This document shows, one piece after another, positions 24,800-32,473 of a stretch of DNA of 38,288 bases. Origin of the DNA: Faeciplasma gallinarum. Lineage in GTDB: Bacteria > Bacillota > Clostridia > Oscillospirales > Ruminococcaceae. The notes below the pieces were generated by a model, which saw nothing but the letters and a program-made list of their open reading frames with translations, did not search any database and was not told the origin of the DNA. The position numbers were made by a program, and so were the translations under genes. The stretch's first letter is position 1. Each line of letters opens with the position of its first letter. The DNA is taken from NCBI GenBank assembly GCA_018711085.1, contig DVIR01000037.1, positions 1 through 38,288 on the forward strand, read 5' to 3'.

Positions 24800-26488
24800 C
24801 TACCTCTCTTGCTTCATTCTGCCGCCGCTGATAGAGTAAACCTTGTCGGCAATGGCCATGGTTGATGCTCTGTGCGACACAAGTATGATGCATTTGTTCT
24901 TTTTTCTTCTCGCAATCGCCTGAAGGATTATGCCCTCGTTGATGCTGTCTACGTTGCTCGTCGGCTCATCTAAAAGTATGACCGGACTGTCGTGCAGGAA
25001 AGCCCTTGCAAGCCCTAAACGCTGCTTTTCTCCGGCGGAAAGATTGTCTCCCAAAGCGCCAACCCGTGTCTGATACCCCTGCGGCAGGCTCATTATAAAA
25101 TCGTGTATAGACGCCTGACGGCATGCCTGCTCAAGCTCCTGCATGGTCGCATCCGGCTTTGCCATGCGCAGGTTTTCTTCGATGGTTTCGTCGAACAAAT
25201 ATGTGCTCTGGCTCACCATGGTCACGTTTTCAAGCAGGCTGTCGGTGTTGATGCGGTCGATGTCAATTCCGTTGTAGAGTATTTGTCCGCTGCCCTTTTT
25301 CCAAAAGCGCAGCAGCAGCTTTAAAAGCGTCGATTTTCCGCAGCCGGACGGCCCGACAAGCCCCACTATTTCGCCTATTCCGGCGTTGAAGGAAACGTCC
25401 TTCAGCACGGGCTGACTGTCATAAGAGAAGGAGAGGTTTTTGACCTCTAAGCTCTTAAACTCGAAGTTGCTGCCGTTTGTCACCGGCATTACGGCGGGCT
25501 TTTCCTCAAGGAGGTTTAATATTCTGTCACCGCTTGCAAACGTCTGCGTGAGGTTTGAGGGCAGAGCCGAAATTGCTATGACAGGACCGAAGGAGCCGAA
25601 AACAGTGACGATGCCGATTATCATCCTGCCTATCGTAAGGTCATGCGTCATATATAGCACGATTCCCGCAACCAGCGTCAAAAGTATGCACAGCGACACA
25701 CAAAGCTCCGTCACTCCGGACGACAGCGCAGATGCGTGGCGGGAAAGCGTGGTCTGACCCTTCAGCTCTTCCGACCTGCGGTCTACTTCAGCCGCACGTG
25801 CTGCGCCTGCGTTGTTCAGGACGATGTCCTTTACGCCCTTGACGCTGTCGAGAAAGTATCCGTTAAAGGATGAAAACTCTTTTCTGTACGCCACACCGTA
25901 CGGTCTTAGCTTTTTTGAGCTGATTACGGGGAGCAGTATGCCTATTACGACATATCCCGCAAGCGCCGCTATGGCAAGGTATGCGCTGACATACAGCCAA
26001 ACAAACAAAAGCACGGCCGCACATACAAGCACCGCTATGCAGATAGGGGAGACGGTGTGCGCATAAAACACCTCCAGCGTCTCGATGTCTGCGGTGAGCA
26101 TTGCTATTATTGCGCCCTTCTGCTTTGTTTCAAGCTTTGCGGGGCAGAGAACTCTGAGCGCTTTGAATATTTTGTCACGGATGACCGCCAAAAGCTTAAA
26201 AGCTATGTAGTGGTTGCTGTACTGCTCCCAAAGCCTGAGCACTCCTCTCAACACTCCGCATAGCAGGGCAAACACCATGATTTGCGTGTAGCTGAGGGCT
26301 ATCGGCTCACCTAAAAGCTTCGCTATGCCCACAGCGCCGAATACCGTTACGCCCATGGCGGACAAAAAACCAAGCACTCCGCCCGCAATCGCAAGGACAA
26401 TCACCCACGCCATGCTTCCGACAAGCGTTATGAGCCTTGCCATAATGATCGCTCCGGGCCTGCGGTCACGCGTCCTTTTCTTATTCAT
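24800..26488 (-). CDS. Exporter-fold ABC half-transporter (second subunit)
   Basis: A 562-residue fused permease-ATPase. Six hydrophobic spans lie in about 15-310. The ATPase has Walker A GPSGCGKST, a slightly divergent signature LSAGEKQRLGLARAF, Walker B VILLDEPTSN and the switch His VSHRAS. Its start overlaps the previous gene by 8 bases, so the two subunits are translationally coupled and most likely form a heterodimer. Pairs of this kind include CydCD and the siderophore importers YbtP-YbtQ and IrtA-IrtB; the neighbouring ECF genes favour the latter type. This is inference. Confidence 0.9.
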   Translation of the reverse strand: MNKKRTRDRRPGAIIMARLITLVGSMAWVIVLAIAGGVLGFLSAMGVTVFGAVGIAKLLGEPIALSYTQIMVFALLCGVLRGVLRLWEQYSNHYIAFKLLAVIRDKIFKALRVLCPAKLETKQKGAIIAMLTADIETLEVFYAHTVSPICIAVLVCAAVLLFVWLYVSAYLAIAALAGYVVIGILLPVISSKKLRPYGVAYRKEFSSFNGYFLDSVKGVKDIVLNNAGAARAAEVDRRSEELKGQTTLSRHASALSSGVTELCVSLCILLTLVAGIVLYMTHDLTIGRMIIGIVTVFGSFGPVIAISALPSNLTQTFASGDRILNLLEEKPAVMPVTNGSNFEFKSLEVKNLSFSYDSQPVLKDVSFNAGIGEIVGLVGPSGCGKSTLLKLLLRFWKKGSGQILYNGIDIDRINTDSLLENVTMVSQSTYLFDETIEENLRMAKPDATMQELEQACRQASIHDFIMSLPQGYQTRVGALGDNLSAGEKQRLGLARAFLHDSPVILLDEPTSNVDSINEGIILQAIARRKKNKCIILVSHRASTMAIADKVYSISGGRMKQER

Positions 26489-28211
26489 TGATGTCCACCT
26501 CCTCTAACGACTTTTGAGTCAGATACATCTGCGAGTACATGCCGCCGTTTTCAAGAAGCTTCTGATGTGTGCCGCTTTCAGCGACGCGGCCGTCCGCAAG
26601 CACGTATATTTTGTCGGCTTTTTCGATGTTTGCAAGGCGGTGAGATATCACAATGACGGTCTTGCTTTCGGCAAGCTTGTGAACGGTGTCCATAATGACG
26701 CTTTCGCTGTCCACATCTATGTTGCTTGTCGCCTCGTCAAACAGGTATATGTCCTTGTCCGCCGCAAGCGCTATTGCAAGGGCAAGTCTTTGCTTCTGAC
26801 CTCCTGAGATATTCGCTCCGTCCTCGCTTATCACCTTGTCAAGTCCGCCCGAGTCGCGTATAAAATCGTCAAGCCGCACCTGAGCCAGGGCGTCCCATAT
26901 GGTTTTCTCCGAGACGTCGGGGGATGCAAGCTGAAAGTTTGCCCTCACCGTGTCGTTAAATATGTATGTGTTGTAGCTTACAACTGCAAGCCTTTTATAA
27001 AAGCTCTCGCGTTTCAGCTCGTCAATCGAGGTGCTGCCCAATAAGACTTTGCCGGCGTTCGGACGGCGTCCACCGCATAGCAGTGAAACAACCGTAGACT
27101 TTCCCGCACCGCTTTCTCCCACAATCGCCGTCATGGAGCAGGGCGGAAACTCCATCGATACGTCGCTTAGAACCTGCCTTTGTCCGTCATATGAAAACGT
27201 GACATGCTCAAGGGAAAGCGTGCTTTCCTTTGACTCCTTTTTGCCCCACTTAGGCTCTTCCTGTTCGAGCAGTGAGACAATTTTTTGTCCCGCGGATGCG
27301 CCGTTCATCGCAACGTGAAAAGCGCTTCCCAAAGACCTGAGCGGCAGGAAGAACTCAACCGCCACCAATATCAGAAACAGGCTCACGGCAGGATCTGCGC
27401 CGTTGAGTGCGGCGCGTATGGACATGCATACTCCCAATCCCGCTCCGCCGTATGCGACGAGGTCCATGATGGTGGTGCTCGCCAGCTGCATGACGAGAAC
27501 TTTCATGGTGATGCGTCTGAAGTCCTCCGCCTGCTCGTTCATTTTTATGTTTCTCGCCTCGTCGGCGCGGAAGATTTTCAGCTCTTTAAGCCCCTGAACG
27601 CTGTCCAAAAATCCGTCGCCCATAGAGGTGTATTTGCCCCAGTACTTTGCGAAAATCTTTTTTGCGTACTTTGACACCGCAACAATCGAAACCGGTATCA
27701 GCGGCACGCAGCACAAAAGCACAAGCGCAGTTGGCACATCAAGCCAAACGCATATCAAAAACAAAGCAACGGGCGCGATCATTGAGTAGAAAAACTGCGG
27801 CAGGTATGTGGAGTAGTATAAATCGAGCTGTTCTATTCCCTCCATGGTCACCTGAGTGAGACCTGCCATAGACATGTCCTCTGTGGAGCGGACGCCGAGG
27901 CGGAGAATCTTGTCGTACGCCTTGTGGCGAAGGTCACTTTTTACGGCGTTTCCGAGCTTTGTCTTGAGGTCGGCGGTTTTGACGGTGAGCAAAAAGCGCA
28001 CCGCTATTGCCGCGCATATCACAGCCACGGGCTGCCACAAATCAGCTGCGCCGCTTATGCCGCCCGAAATAATCTTGTGAATTATCACGCATATGCATGC
28101 CGTGATGCTCAGGTTGGCAACAAGTCCTGACAGGCTGAGCAAAACAACGTACACTATATATTTTCTCTGCCCTTTGATGAGGGCGAGCAGTTTTTTATCA
28201 AGCATTTGCAT
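26481..28211 (-). CDS. Exporter-fold ABC half-transporter (first subunit)
   Basis: A 576-residue fused permease-ATPase with six spans in about 15-300. Walker A is GESGAGKST, signature ISGGQKQRLALAIALA, Walker B IYLFDEATSN and switch His ISHRLAN. Where the second subunit has DEPTSN, this one has DEATSN, so both ATPase sites keep the catalytic Glu. It overlaps the upstream YgbA-like gene by 14 bases and the downstream subunit by 8. A start a codon pair later (second Met) is also possible. Likely half of a YbtPQ/IrtAB-like transporter; substrate unproven. Confidence 0.9.
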   Translation of the reverse strand: MQMLDKKLLALIKGQRKYIVYVVLLSLSGLVANLSITACICVIIHKIISGGISGAADLWQPVAVICAAIAVRFLLTVKTADLKTKLGNAVKSDLRHKAYDKILRLGVRSTEDMSMAGLTQVTMEGIEQLDLYYSTYLPQFFYSMIAPVALFLICVWLDVPTALVLLCCVPLIPVSIVAVSKYAKKIFAKYWGKYTSMGDGFLDSVQGLKELKIFRADEARNIKMNEQAEDFRRITMKVLVMQLASTTIMDLVAYGGAGLGVCMSIRAALNGADPAVSLFLILVAVEFFLPLRSLGSAFHVAMNGASAGQKIVSLLEQEEPKWGKKESKESTLSLEHVTFSYDGQRQVLSDVSMEFPPCSMTAIVGESGAGKSTVVSLLCGGRRPNAGKVLLGSTSIDELKRESFYKRLAVVSYNTYIFNDTVRANFQLASPDVSEKTIWDALAQVRLDDFIRDSGGLDKVISEDGANISGGQKQRLALAIALAADKDIYLFDEATSNIDVDSESVIMDTVHKLAESKTVIVISHRLANIEKADKIYVLADGRVAESGTHQKLLENGGMYSQMYLTQKSLEEVDINE

Positions 28212-28578
28212 TCCTGCCTTTCTCCCACCGCATCTGTATCAGATGGCGGACGGCGATTATGGGATGGTGGAAAATCATTCGCGGCCCCGAGTACCGCATG
28301 ACAAGACGTATCTTTTCTTTCATGTCAGGCTTGTAGCAGTGAATTTTGCAGTTGCTGCAAAACGGTTTGTTGTCCCCGTGCGGGCACTTGGACAGCCGGT
28401 AGTTTGCGTAGTCGAGCAGCTCCTTGCATTCGGGGCAGAGCTGTTTGCCCTTTCCGTGATGACCTTGGCAGTAGATTTCAATCATGCACGCCATTGTTTG
28501 GGCTTCTTTTTCACGTTTCGTGGGCGGTATCCTCCTTGTCGTGCAATGTAAATTAGCATATGCTAACTCTTCATGCAA
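28198..28578 (-). CDS. YgbA-like cysteine-rich protein (nitrous oxide-stimulated promoter family)
   Basis: Small soluble protein. The core, KREKEAQTMACMIEIYCQGHHG, then CPECKELLDYANYRLSKCP, and CSNCKIHCYKPDMKEKIRLVMRYSGPRM, fits the YgbA family (PF11756 as I recall), with two CxxC pairs and extra Cys/His that could bind a metal. The family's function is not settled; E. coli ygbA is linked to nitrosative stress. The first gene of the - operon. The start is unresolved: the ATG at 28578 lies upstream of the operator, and the codons after it only translate that palindrome. The good AAGGAGG (28537-28531) points to codon ACG at 28521, not a standard start; the next ATG (28494) would cut into the conserved core. 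Confidence 0.75.
   Translation of the reverse strand: MHEELAYANLHCTTRRIPPTKREKEAQTMACMIEIYCQGHHGKGKQLCPECKELLDYANYRLSKCPHGDNKPFCSNCKIHCYKPDMKEKIRLVMRYSGPRMIFHHPIIAVRHLIQMRWEKGRNANA
28550..28578 (-). promoter_or_regulatory. Operator-overlapped promoter of the - strand transporter operon
   Basis: Read on the - strand, AGTTAGCATATGCTAATT (28568-28551) is a near-copy of the palindrome at 19016-19033. It overlaps a promoter candidate TTGCAT (28578-28573), 17 bases, TAATTT (28555-28550), with the -10 again starting 13 bases after the palindrome start. Transcription would begin a few bases before the ribosome binding site. Confidence 0.75.
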
Positions 28579-28602
28579 AGAAAAACACGCCGACAGGGCG
28601 TG
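28578..28602 (-). terminator. Intrinsic terminator or attenuator before the transporter operon
   Basis: On the - strand CACGCC, loop CTGTC, GGCGTG (28602-28586) is followed by TTTTTC. It lies between an upstream consensus promoter and the operon, so it either insulates the operon from tRNA read-through or attenuates the upstream promoter. Confidence 0.8.
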
Positions 28603-28604
28603 CG

Positions 28605-28620
28605 GTTAGCATCTGCTTAC
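28605..28620. promoter_or_regulatory. Secondary, imperfect operator copy
   Basis: GTTAGCATCTGCTTAC has the arms GTTAGC/GCTTAC (one mismatch) and the same spacing as the main palindrome. Its centre is 53 bases, about five helical turns, from that of the operator at 28551-28568, and it sits at the expected start point of the promoter at 28623-28651. Confidence 0.5.
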
Positions 28621-28622
28621 TT

Positions 28623-28651
28623 ATTATAAATGCAATATGCAATAAAGTCAA
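28623..28651 (-). promoter_or_regulatory. Consensus SigA promoter upstream of the attenuator
   Basis: On the - strand TTGACT (28651-28646), exactly 17 bases, TATAAT (28628-28623). Its transcript would meet the terminator hairpin within about 15 bases. Confidence 0.7.
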
Positions 28652-28680
28652 TACTTTTGTTTCGGGGAAAGGGGGAGAGA

Positions 28681-28764
28681 TGCTTAACTGTCGAGCAAGT
28701 CACCAAGACATATGGTCATTTTTATGAAGAGGACAAACAGGCGGTTATCAATTTTATCGGGTAA
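28681..28764 (+). pseudogene. C-terminal remnant of a tyrosine integrase
   Basis: The frame reads TVEQVTKTYGHFYEEDKQ then AVINFIG and a stop. The T-Y-G-H segment followed by an acidic/basic helix is the usual end of phage-type tyrosine recombinases, and the Tyr would be near the catalytic one. Nothing recognisable precedes it: the frame upstream runs through the transporter operon's promoter. It lies about 115 bases from the 3' end of tRNA-Val, the usual place for an integrase of an element that inserted in that tRNA. Confidence 0.5.
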
Positions 28765-28766
28765 TT

Positions 28767-28827
28767 TAGTAACAAACGTAGTAACAAACCGCAGCAAAGC
28801 AGCACAAATACAGGCAAAGTTGTTACT
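28767..28827. repeat. Short direct and inverted repeats near the integrase remnant
   Basis: TAGTAACAAAC occurs twice (28767-28777, 28779-28789) at a 12-base period, and an inverted near-copy, GTTGTTACTA, lies at about 28818-28827. Such iterated words between an integrase gene and an att site are often recombinase arm sites; here that is inference. Confidence 0.5.
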
Positions 28828-28847
28828 ACATATAGCACATAAAGATA

Positions 28848-28875
28848 TCACAGACACTATATATGGTGTCTGTGA
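28848..28875. repeat. Perfect 10-bp inverted repeat beside tRNA-Val
   Basis: TCACAGACAC (28848-28857) and GTGTCTGTGA (28866-28875), 8 bases apart, five bases from the tRNA-Val 3' CCA. No T-run follows on either strand, so it is a poor terminator; a processing hairpin or recombination site is possible. Confidence 0.7.
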
Positions 28876-28880
28876 CTCAA

Positions 28881-28957
28881 TGGTGGAGACAGAGGGGCTC
28901 GAACCCGCGACCTCACGCATGTGAAGCGTGCGCTCTGACCAGCTGAGCTATGCCTCC
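28881..28957 (-). tRNA. tRNA-Val (anticodon CAC)
   Basis: A 77-base cloverleaf with encoded CCA. Acceptor GGAGGCA pairs with TGTCTCC. The D-arm has AGCTCAGCTGGT, the anticodon stem CACGC/GCGTG encloses TTCACAT with anticodon CAC, and the T-arm contains GGTTCGAGCC. It reads the valine codon GUG and is co-transcribed behind tRNA-Leu. Confidence 0.95.
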
Positions 28958-29001
28958 AAAAATATTTAAACAGCTGTTCCGACAAAAGCCTTGTCGTGAC
29001 A

Positions 29002-29087
29002 TGGTGCCGCTGACCGGACTTGAACCGGTACGCTTTAAGGGCGAGGGATTTTAAGTCCCTTGTGTCTGCCTATTCCACCACAGCGGC
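29002..29087 (-). tRNA. tRNA-Leu (anticodon TAA)
   Basis: An 86-base class II tRNA with long variable arm and encoded CCA. Acceptor GCCGCTG pairs with CAGCGGC, the anticodon loop CTTAAAA between GGGA and TCCC gives TAA (codon UUA), and the T-arm is CCGGTTCAAGTCCGG. It is first in the tRNA transcript. Confidence 0.95.
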
Positions 29088-29109
29088 GTTTTATCTTTGC
29101 AACATACCT

Positions 29110-29138
29110 ATATTACCACTCGGCATATTAAAAGTCAA
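29110..29138 (-). promoter_or_regulatory. Promoter of the tRNA-Leu/tRNA-Val unit
   Basis: On the - strand TTGACT (29138-29133), 17 bases, TAATAT (29115-29110), about 23 bases before tRNA-Leu. Confidence 0.8.
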
Positions 29139-29191
29139 TGTTTTTTTGTGTGCGATACGCGTGCATATCCATATCTTAATATGCGTGTGAT

Positions 29192-29229
29192 GCGGCGCCG
29201 CCGAACACAATTGTTTTCGGCAGCGCCGT
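29192..29229 (-). terminator. Strong hairpin downstream of lacZ
   Basis: CGGCG...GCCGAA (29193-29205) pairs with TTCGGC...CGCCG (29216-29228), separated by two-base bulges. It lies just after the beta-galactosidase stop on the - strand, but without a T-run, so termination would be weak. Confidence 0.6.
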
Positions 29230-29260
29230 GATTTGTCTGTATTGGCCTAAGCCGCAAAGA

Positions 29261-32200
29261 TCACTTAATCATTATCCTTATGTCAAGCTCGACGTTGGGA
29301 AGAGGTATGCGGTACTTGTCTCTTAACGCAGGACCGCATGAATTTGAGCCTACGCCGGCCATCATGCTGTCAACGCATATTACGTTGCTCGGGCACTTTT
29401 CAAGCTCAAAGTTGTGTCTCTTGCTCGAAAGCTCTTCTTGAGTGTATTCGCTTGCGTTGAAGGAGAAGTCGCCCTTTGCCTCAAAGCGTATCGTGGTCAA
29501 ACCGTCTGTGACGGAGGCGAACTTGCAGCCGTAGTGGGATGAGTTTTCCTGAGGACGAATATAGTCCTCATGCATGTTCTTGACCTTGTCCTCAAAAAGT
29601 CCTACATACGACGCCCTGTGCTTGTCTATATAGCTCTCATAGGGACCGTATCCGTAATACTGCACCGTGTCAAACGACTTCTTTAAGAACAGCCTTATGC
29701 CGAACCTCGGAAGCATATCCACTTTGTTTGTGGTGGTCAGGCGGCTTATTACGTCAAGCGTTCCGTCTGCGTATATCTTGTATGCGGTCTTTGCCCTTGC
29801 AAACGGCTGATACTGGCTCCATCCAAAGCTCTCGTTTACGTCTATCTGAGCGTATTCTTTGTTTGCGGATATGCTCACATCGTATATCTTTACGATGTAG
29901 TCGTTTAAATGCGCTCTGTACCAGTCCCATCTCATCGGGTCGTTGTCGGTGGGCGCACGGAAGAAGTTAAACGATATCGGCTTGTCGATGAGGTCCTTTC
30001 CGTCCTTTATTATGGAGTAAAACTCGCCGTGACGCTTGTCAAACTTAAAGCTCAGAGATCCGGCGTTAATCACAGCCATGAGCGGCTCCTCGTAAACGGA
30101 AATCTGTCCTCCGTCCGGCGCAGGCTGAGTCTTTTCGTTTGTCTCCTTGAGGCATATCTGATCAAAGCAAACCTCAAAGCTCTTCTTGCACCATGCCGTG
30201 TCGGATTTTGCGCAGAATTTGAACATGATGTATACGCTCTTTCCGTCTGCATGCGCAGCCTCCGGTATCTCTACAAGCGTTGACTGCATCGGGGCAAGCT
30301 CAAACGAAAACTTGCCGTCGCATATTTTCTTTCCGCAGTCGGTTATCTCATATGTGCCACGCAGGAAGTCGTGAGCGTTCTCAAAGTTTAAGAAGCTCTT
30401 TAACTCAAACACGCCCGGCTTGTCTGTCGGATATACCCTCACGGGGCGGTAAACCTGCTTTGCCTCTCTTAAACCTGTGTGGGGCGTTCTGTCGGGGTAG
30501 ATGAGTCCGTCCATGCAGAAATTGCCGTCGTTATGACGCTCTCCGAAATCTCCGCCGTATCCGTACTTCGGCTTTCCGTCGGCGGTGTATCCTATAATCA
30601 TGCCGTGGTCGCACCACTCCCATATGAAACCGCCGCAGAAAACGGGATTTGAGTAGAACATCTCGCGGTAGTCCTCAAGGTCTCCGGGGCCGTTGCCCAT
30701 TGCGTGGCAGTACTCGCAAAGAATGTAGGGGCGCTTCTCACCCTTTTTGGCGTAGTCCTCCATAGCTCCGTCCCACGGATACATGGTTGAAACGACGTCA
30801 AACACATCCTCGGTGTCGTCTATTGCATGCCATACGCTCTCGTAATGCAAGAGCCTTGTGTCGTCAAGCTCCCGAACACGCTGAGCCTCTTTGAGCACAT
30901 TTATGCCGTAACCGGCTTCATTTCCCATCGACCAGAACAGCACGCAGGGGCGGTTTTTATCCCTTGTCACAAGCTTTTCGCCTCTGTCAACAACCGCTTT
31001 CTGGAATTTCTCGTCCGCCGAGATCATCGATATGCCCTTGTAGTCTTTGTACATGTCTTTAAATCCGCGGTAAACTTCGACGCATCCGTGAGCCTCGTAA
31101 TCCGCCTCGTCTATCACGTAAAGTCCGTACTCGTCGCAAAGCTTGTAGAAGAGGGGAGAGTTGGGGTAGTGGGATGTTCTCACTGCGTTTATGTTAAACT
31201 GCTTCATCATCACTATGTCGCGAGTCATCTGCTCAACGCTTGCATAGTATCCTGTGTCGGCATAGCTGTCGTGGCGGTTCACGCCTCTGAACTTAACGGG
31301 CGCTCCGTTTACAAGCAGAACGCCGTCGCTTACGCATATGTCCCTAAATCCTACTTTTTCGCCGATAAGCTCGCTGTCTGTCTGTATTGTGAGGTTGTAA
31401 AGGCTCGGTATCTCCGCCGACCAAAGCTCGGGCGCCTTAACCTCCGCTTCAAACGGCTTATCCTCGCAGGCGTCGCCCTCGCACACCACCGCTCCGTTTT
31501 TGTCGCAAAGCACAACATGCGCAGGCACACCCTTTACGCTAACTTTGAGCGTGGCATCCCATGTGTCGTGGTTTAATATTGTCTTTACGGTGTAGTCGCA
31601 AAGCCTTTTTTCGGGGCGGGAAAGCATGTATACATCGCGGAATATTCCCGAAAGCCTTATCTTGTCCTGATCCTCAAGATACGTGCCGTCGCACCACTTG
31701 AGAACGGCAACGGTTATTCTGTTTTCGCCTTCGCGAAGGTATGGGGTCACGTCAAATTCGCTCATCGCATGAGAAACCTGAGTGTATCCCACGAAGCTGT
31801 CGTTTACGTAAAGGTACAGGCAGCTGTCAACGCCCTCAAAGACAAGTATTCTCTTTAATCCGTCCGGCTTGTAGCAGTAGCTTCTGTAGTATACGCCCAC
31901 CGGATCGTCGTCGGGGACATAGGGCGGGTCAAAGGGTATCGGGTAGCTTACGTTTGTGTACTGTGCGGTGTCATAGCCGTGAATCTGCCAGTTGGATGGC
32001 ACGGGTATGGTGCTGTCGTACTCCGAGTCGGTGAAGTTGTTTTCGAGGTCTATAACGCTCGGATAGTATTTAAAGTTCCAGTCGCCGTTTAAAAGCTCAA
32101 ACCGCTCAGAGCATGTTCTGTCGGCAAACGGATCCTGCCCGACGGAAAACGGGACAAAGTAGCTTCTCGGTTCCAGCGTTCCGACGTGAAGTTCGTTCAA

Positions 32201-32263
32201 ATTTTCATGATAAATCATCTTGCCCTTAGCCGAGCCGGGGCTTGCAATCTTTGAAATATCCAT
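29261..32263 (-). CDS. lacZ: Beta-galactosidase, LacZ type (GH2)
   Basis: A 1000-residue cytoplasmic enzyme (no signal peptide) that hydrolyses terminal beta-galactosides such as lactose. Domains in order: sugar-binding jelly roll (about 40-215), immunoglobulin-like domain (215-320), TIM barrel (320-620), second beta domain, and a C-terminal beta-galactosidase small-chain domain (about 730-995). The catalytic residues are Glu449 in WSMGNEAGYG (acid/base) and Glu517 in ILCEYCHAMGNG (nucleophile), the latter an almost exact copy of the LacZ signature. The length matches E. coli LacZ. The ribosome binding site before the first ATG is distant (AAGGGA about 15 bases), so a start at Met16 is possible. 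It is monocistronic. Confidence 0.96.
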   Translation of the reverse strand: MDISKIASPGSAKGKMIYHENLNELHVGTLEPRSYFVPFSVGQDPFADRTCSERFELLNGDWNFKYYPSVIDLENNFTDSEYDSTIPVPSNWQIHGYDTAQYTNVSYPIPFDPPYVPDDDPVGVYYRSYCYKPDGLKRILVFEGVDSCLYLYVNDSFVGYTQVSHAMSEFDVTPYLREGENRITVAVLKWCDGTYLEDQDKIRLSGIFRDVYMLSRPEKRLCDYTVKTILNHDTWDATLKVSVKGVPAHVVLCDKNGAVVCEGDACEDKPFEAEVKAPELWSAEIPSLYNLTIQTDSELIGEKVGFRDICVSDGVLLVNGAPVKFRGVNRHDSYADTGYYASVEQMTRDIVMMKQFNINAVRTSHYPNSPLFYKLCDEYGLYVIDEADYEAHGCVEVYRGFKDMYKDYKGISMISADEKFQKAVVDRGEKLVTRDKNRPCVLFWSMGNEAGYGINVLKEAQRVRELDDTRLLHYESVWHAIDDTEDVFDVVSTMYPWDGAMEDYAKKGEKRPYILCEYCHAMGNGPGDLEDYREMFYSNPVFCGGFIWEWCDHGMIIGYTADGKPKYGYGGDFGERHNDGNFCMDGLIYPDRTPHTGLREAKQVYRPVRVYPTDKPGVFELKSFLNFENAHDFLRGTYEITDCGKKICDGKFSFELAPMQSTLVEIPEAAHADGKSVYIMFKFCAKSDTAWCKKSFEVCFDQICLKETNEKTQPAPDGGQISVYEEPLMAVINAGSLSFKFDKRHGEFYSIIKDGKDLIDKPISFNFFRAPTDNDPMRWDWYRAHLNDYIVKIYDVSISANKEYAQIDVNESFGWSQYQPFARAKTAYKIYADGTLDVISRLTTTNKVDMLPRFGIRLFLKKSFDTVQYYGYGPYESYIDKHRASYVGLFEDKVKNMHEDYIRPQENSSHYGCKFASVTDGLTTIRFEAKGDFSFNASEYTQEELSSKRHNFELEKCPSNVICVDSMMAGVGSNSCGPALRDKYRIPLPNVELDIRIMIK

Positions 32264-32302
32264 ATTGAAGATATCATTCCCTTCGAGTTTAATATCAATA
32301 AC

Positions 32303-32331
32303 AGGATAGCAGATGTCATTGAAGTTATCAA
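32303..32331 (-). promoter_or_regulatory. lacZ promoter candidate
   Basis: On the - strand TTGATA (32331-32326), 17 bases, TATCCT (32308-32303), about 40 bases before the beta-galactosidase start. Confidence 0.6.
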
Positions 32332-32406
32332 GAGTTTTATATTAAAGTTTTACATCATTTCGGTTTAAAAAATTTATATTTTCGGTCCAAAAAACTTCTT
32401 TGGCAT

Positions 32407-32442
32407 AAAAAATGCGGCGCCCGTGCCTATGTCGAACGCCGC
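32407..32442 (-). terminator. Terminator after the NPPTG protein gene
   Basis: On the - strand GCGGCG (32442-32437) pairs with CGCCGC (32419-32414) across a 17-base loop, followed by ATTTTTT. Confidence 0.75.
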
Positions 32443-32473
32443 TGTGTATGGGGAGTATATGAGTTTGGCTGTG

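Noticed and set aside
28712..28924. 70-codon + strand frame running into tRNA-Val
   Set aside because: Its end is a translation of the tRNA gene; it could be a frame-shifted continuation of the integrase remnant but is not a gene.
30827..31576. 249-codon frame on the + strand
   Set aside because: Antisense to the lacZ TIM-barrel region; composition rich in Val, His, Arg typical of a shadow frame.
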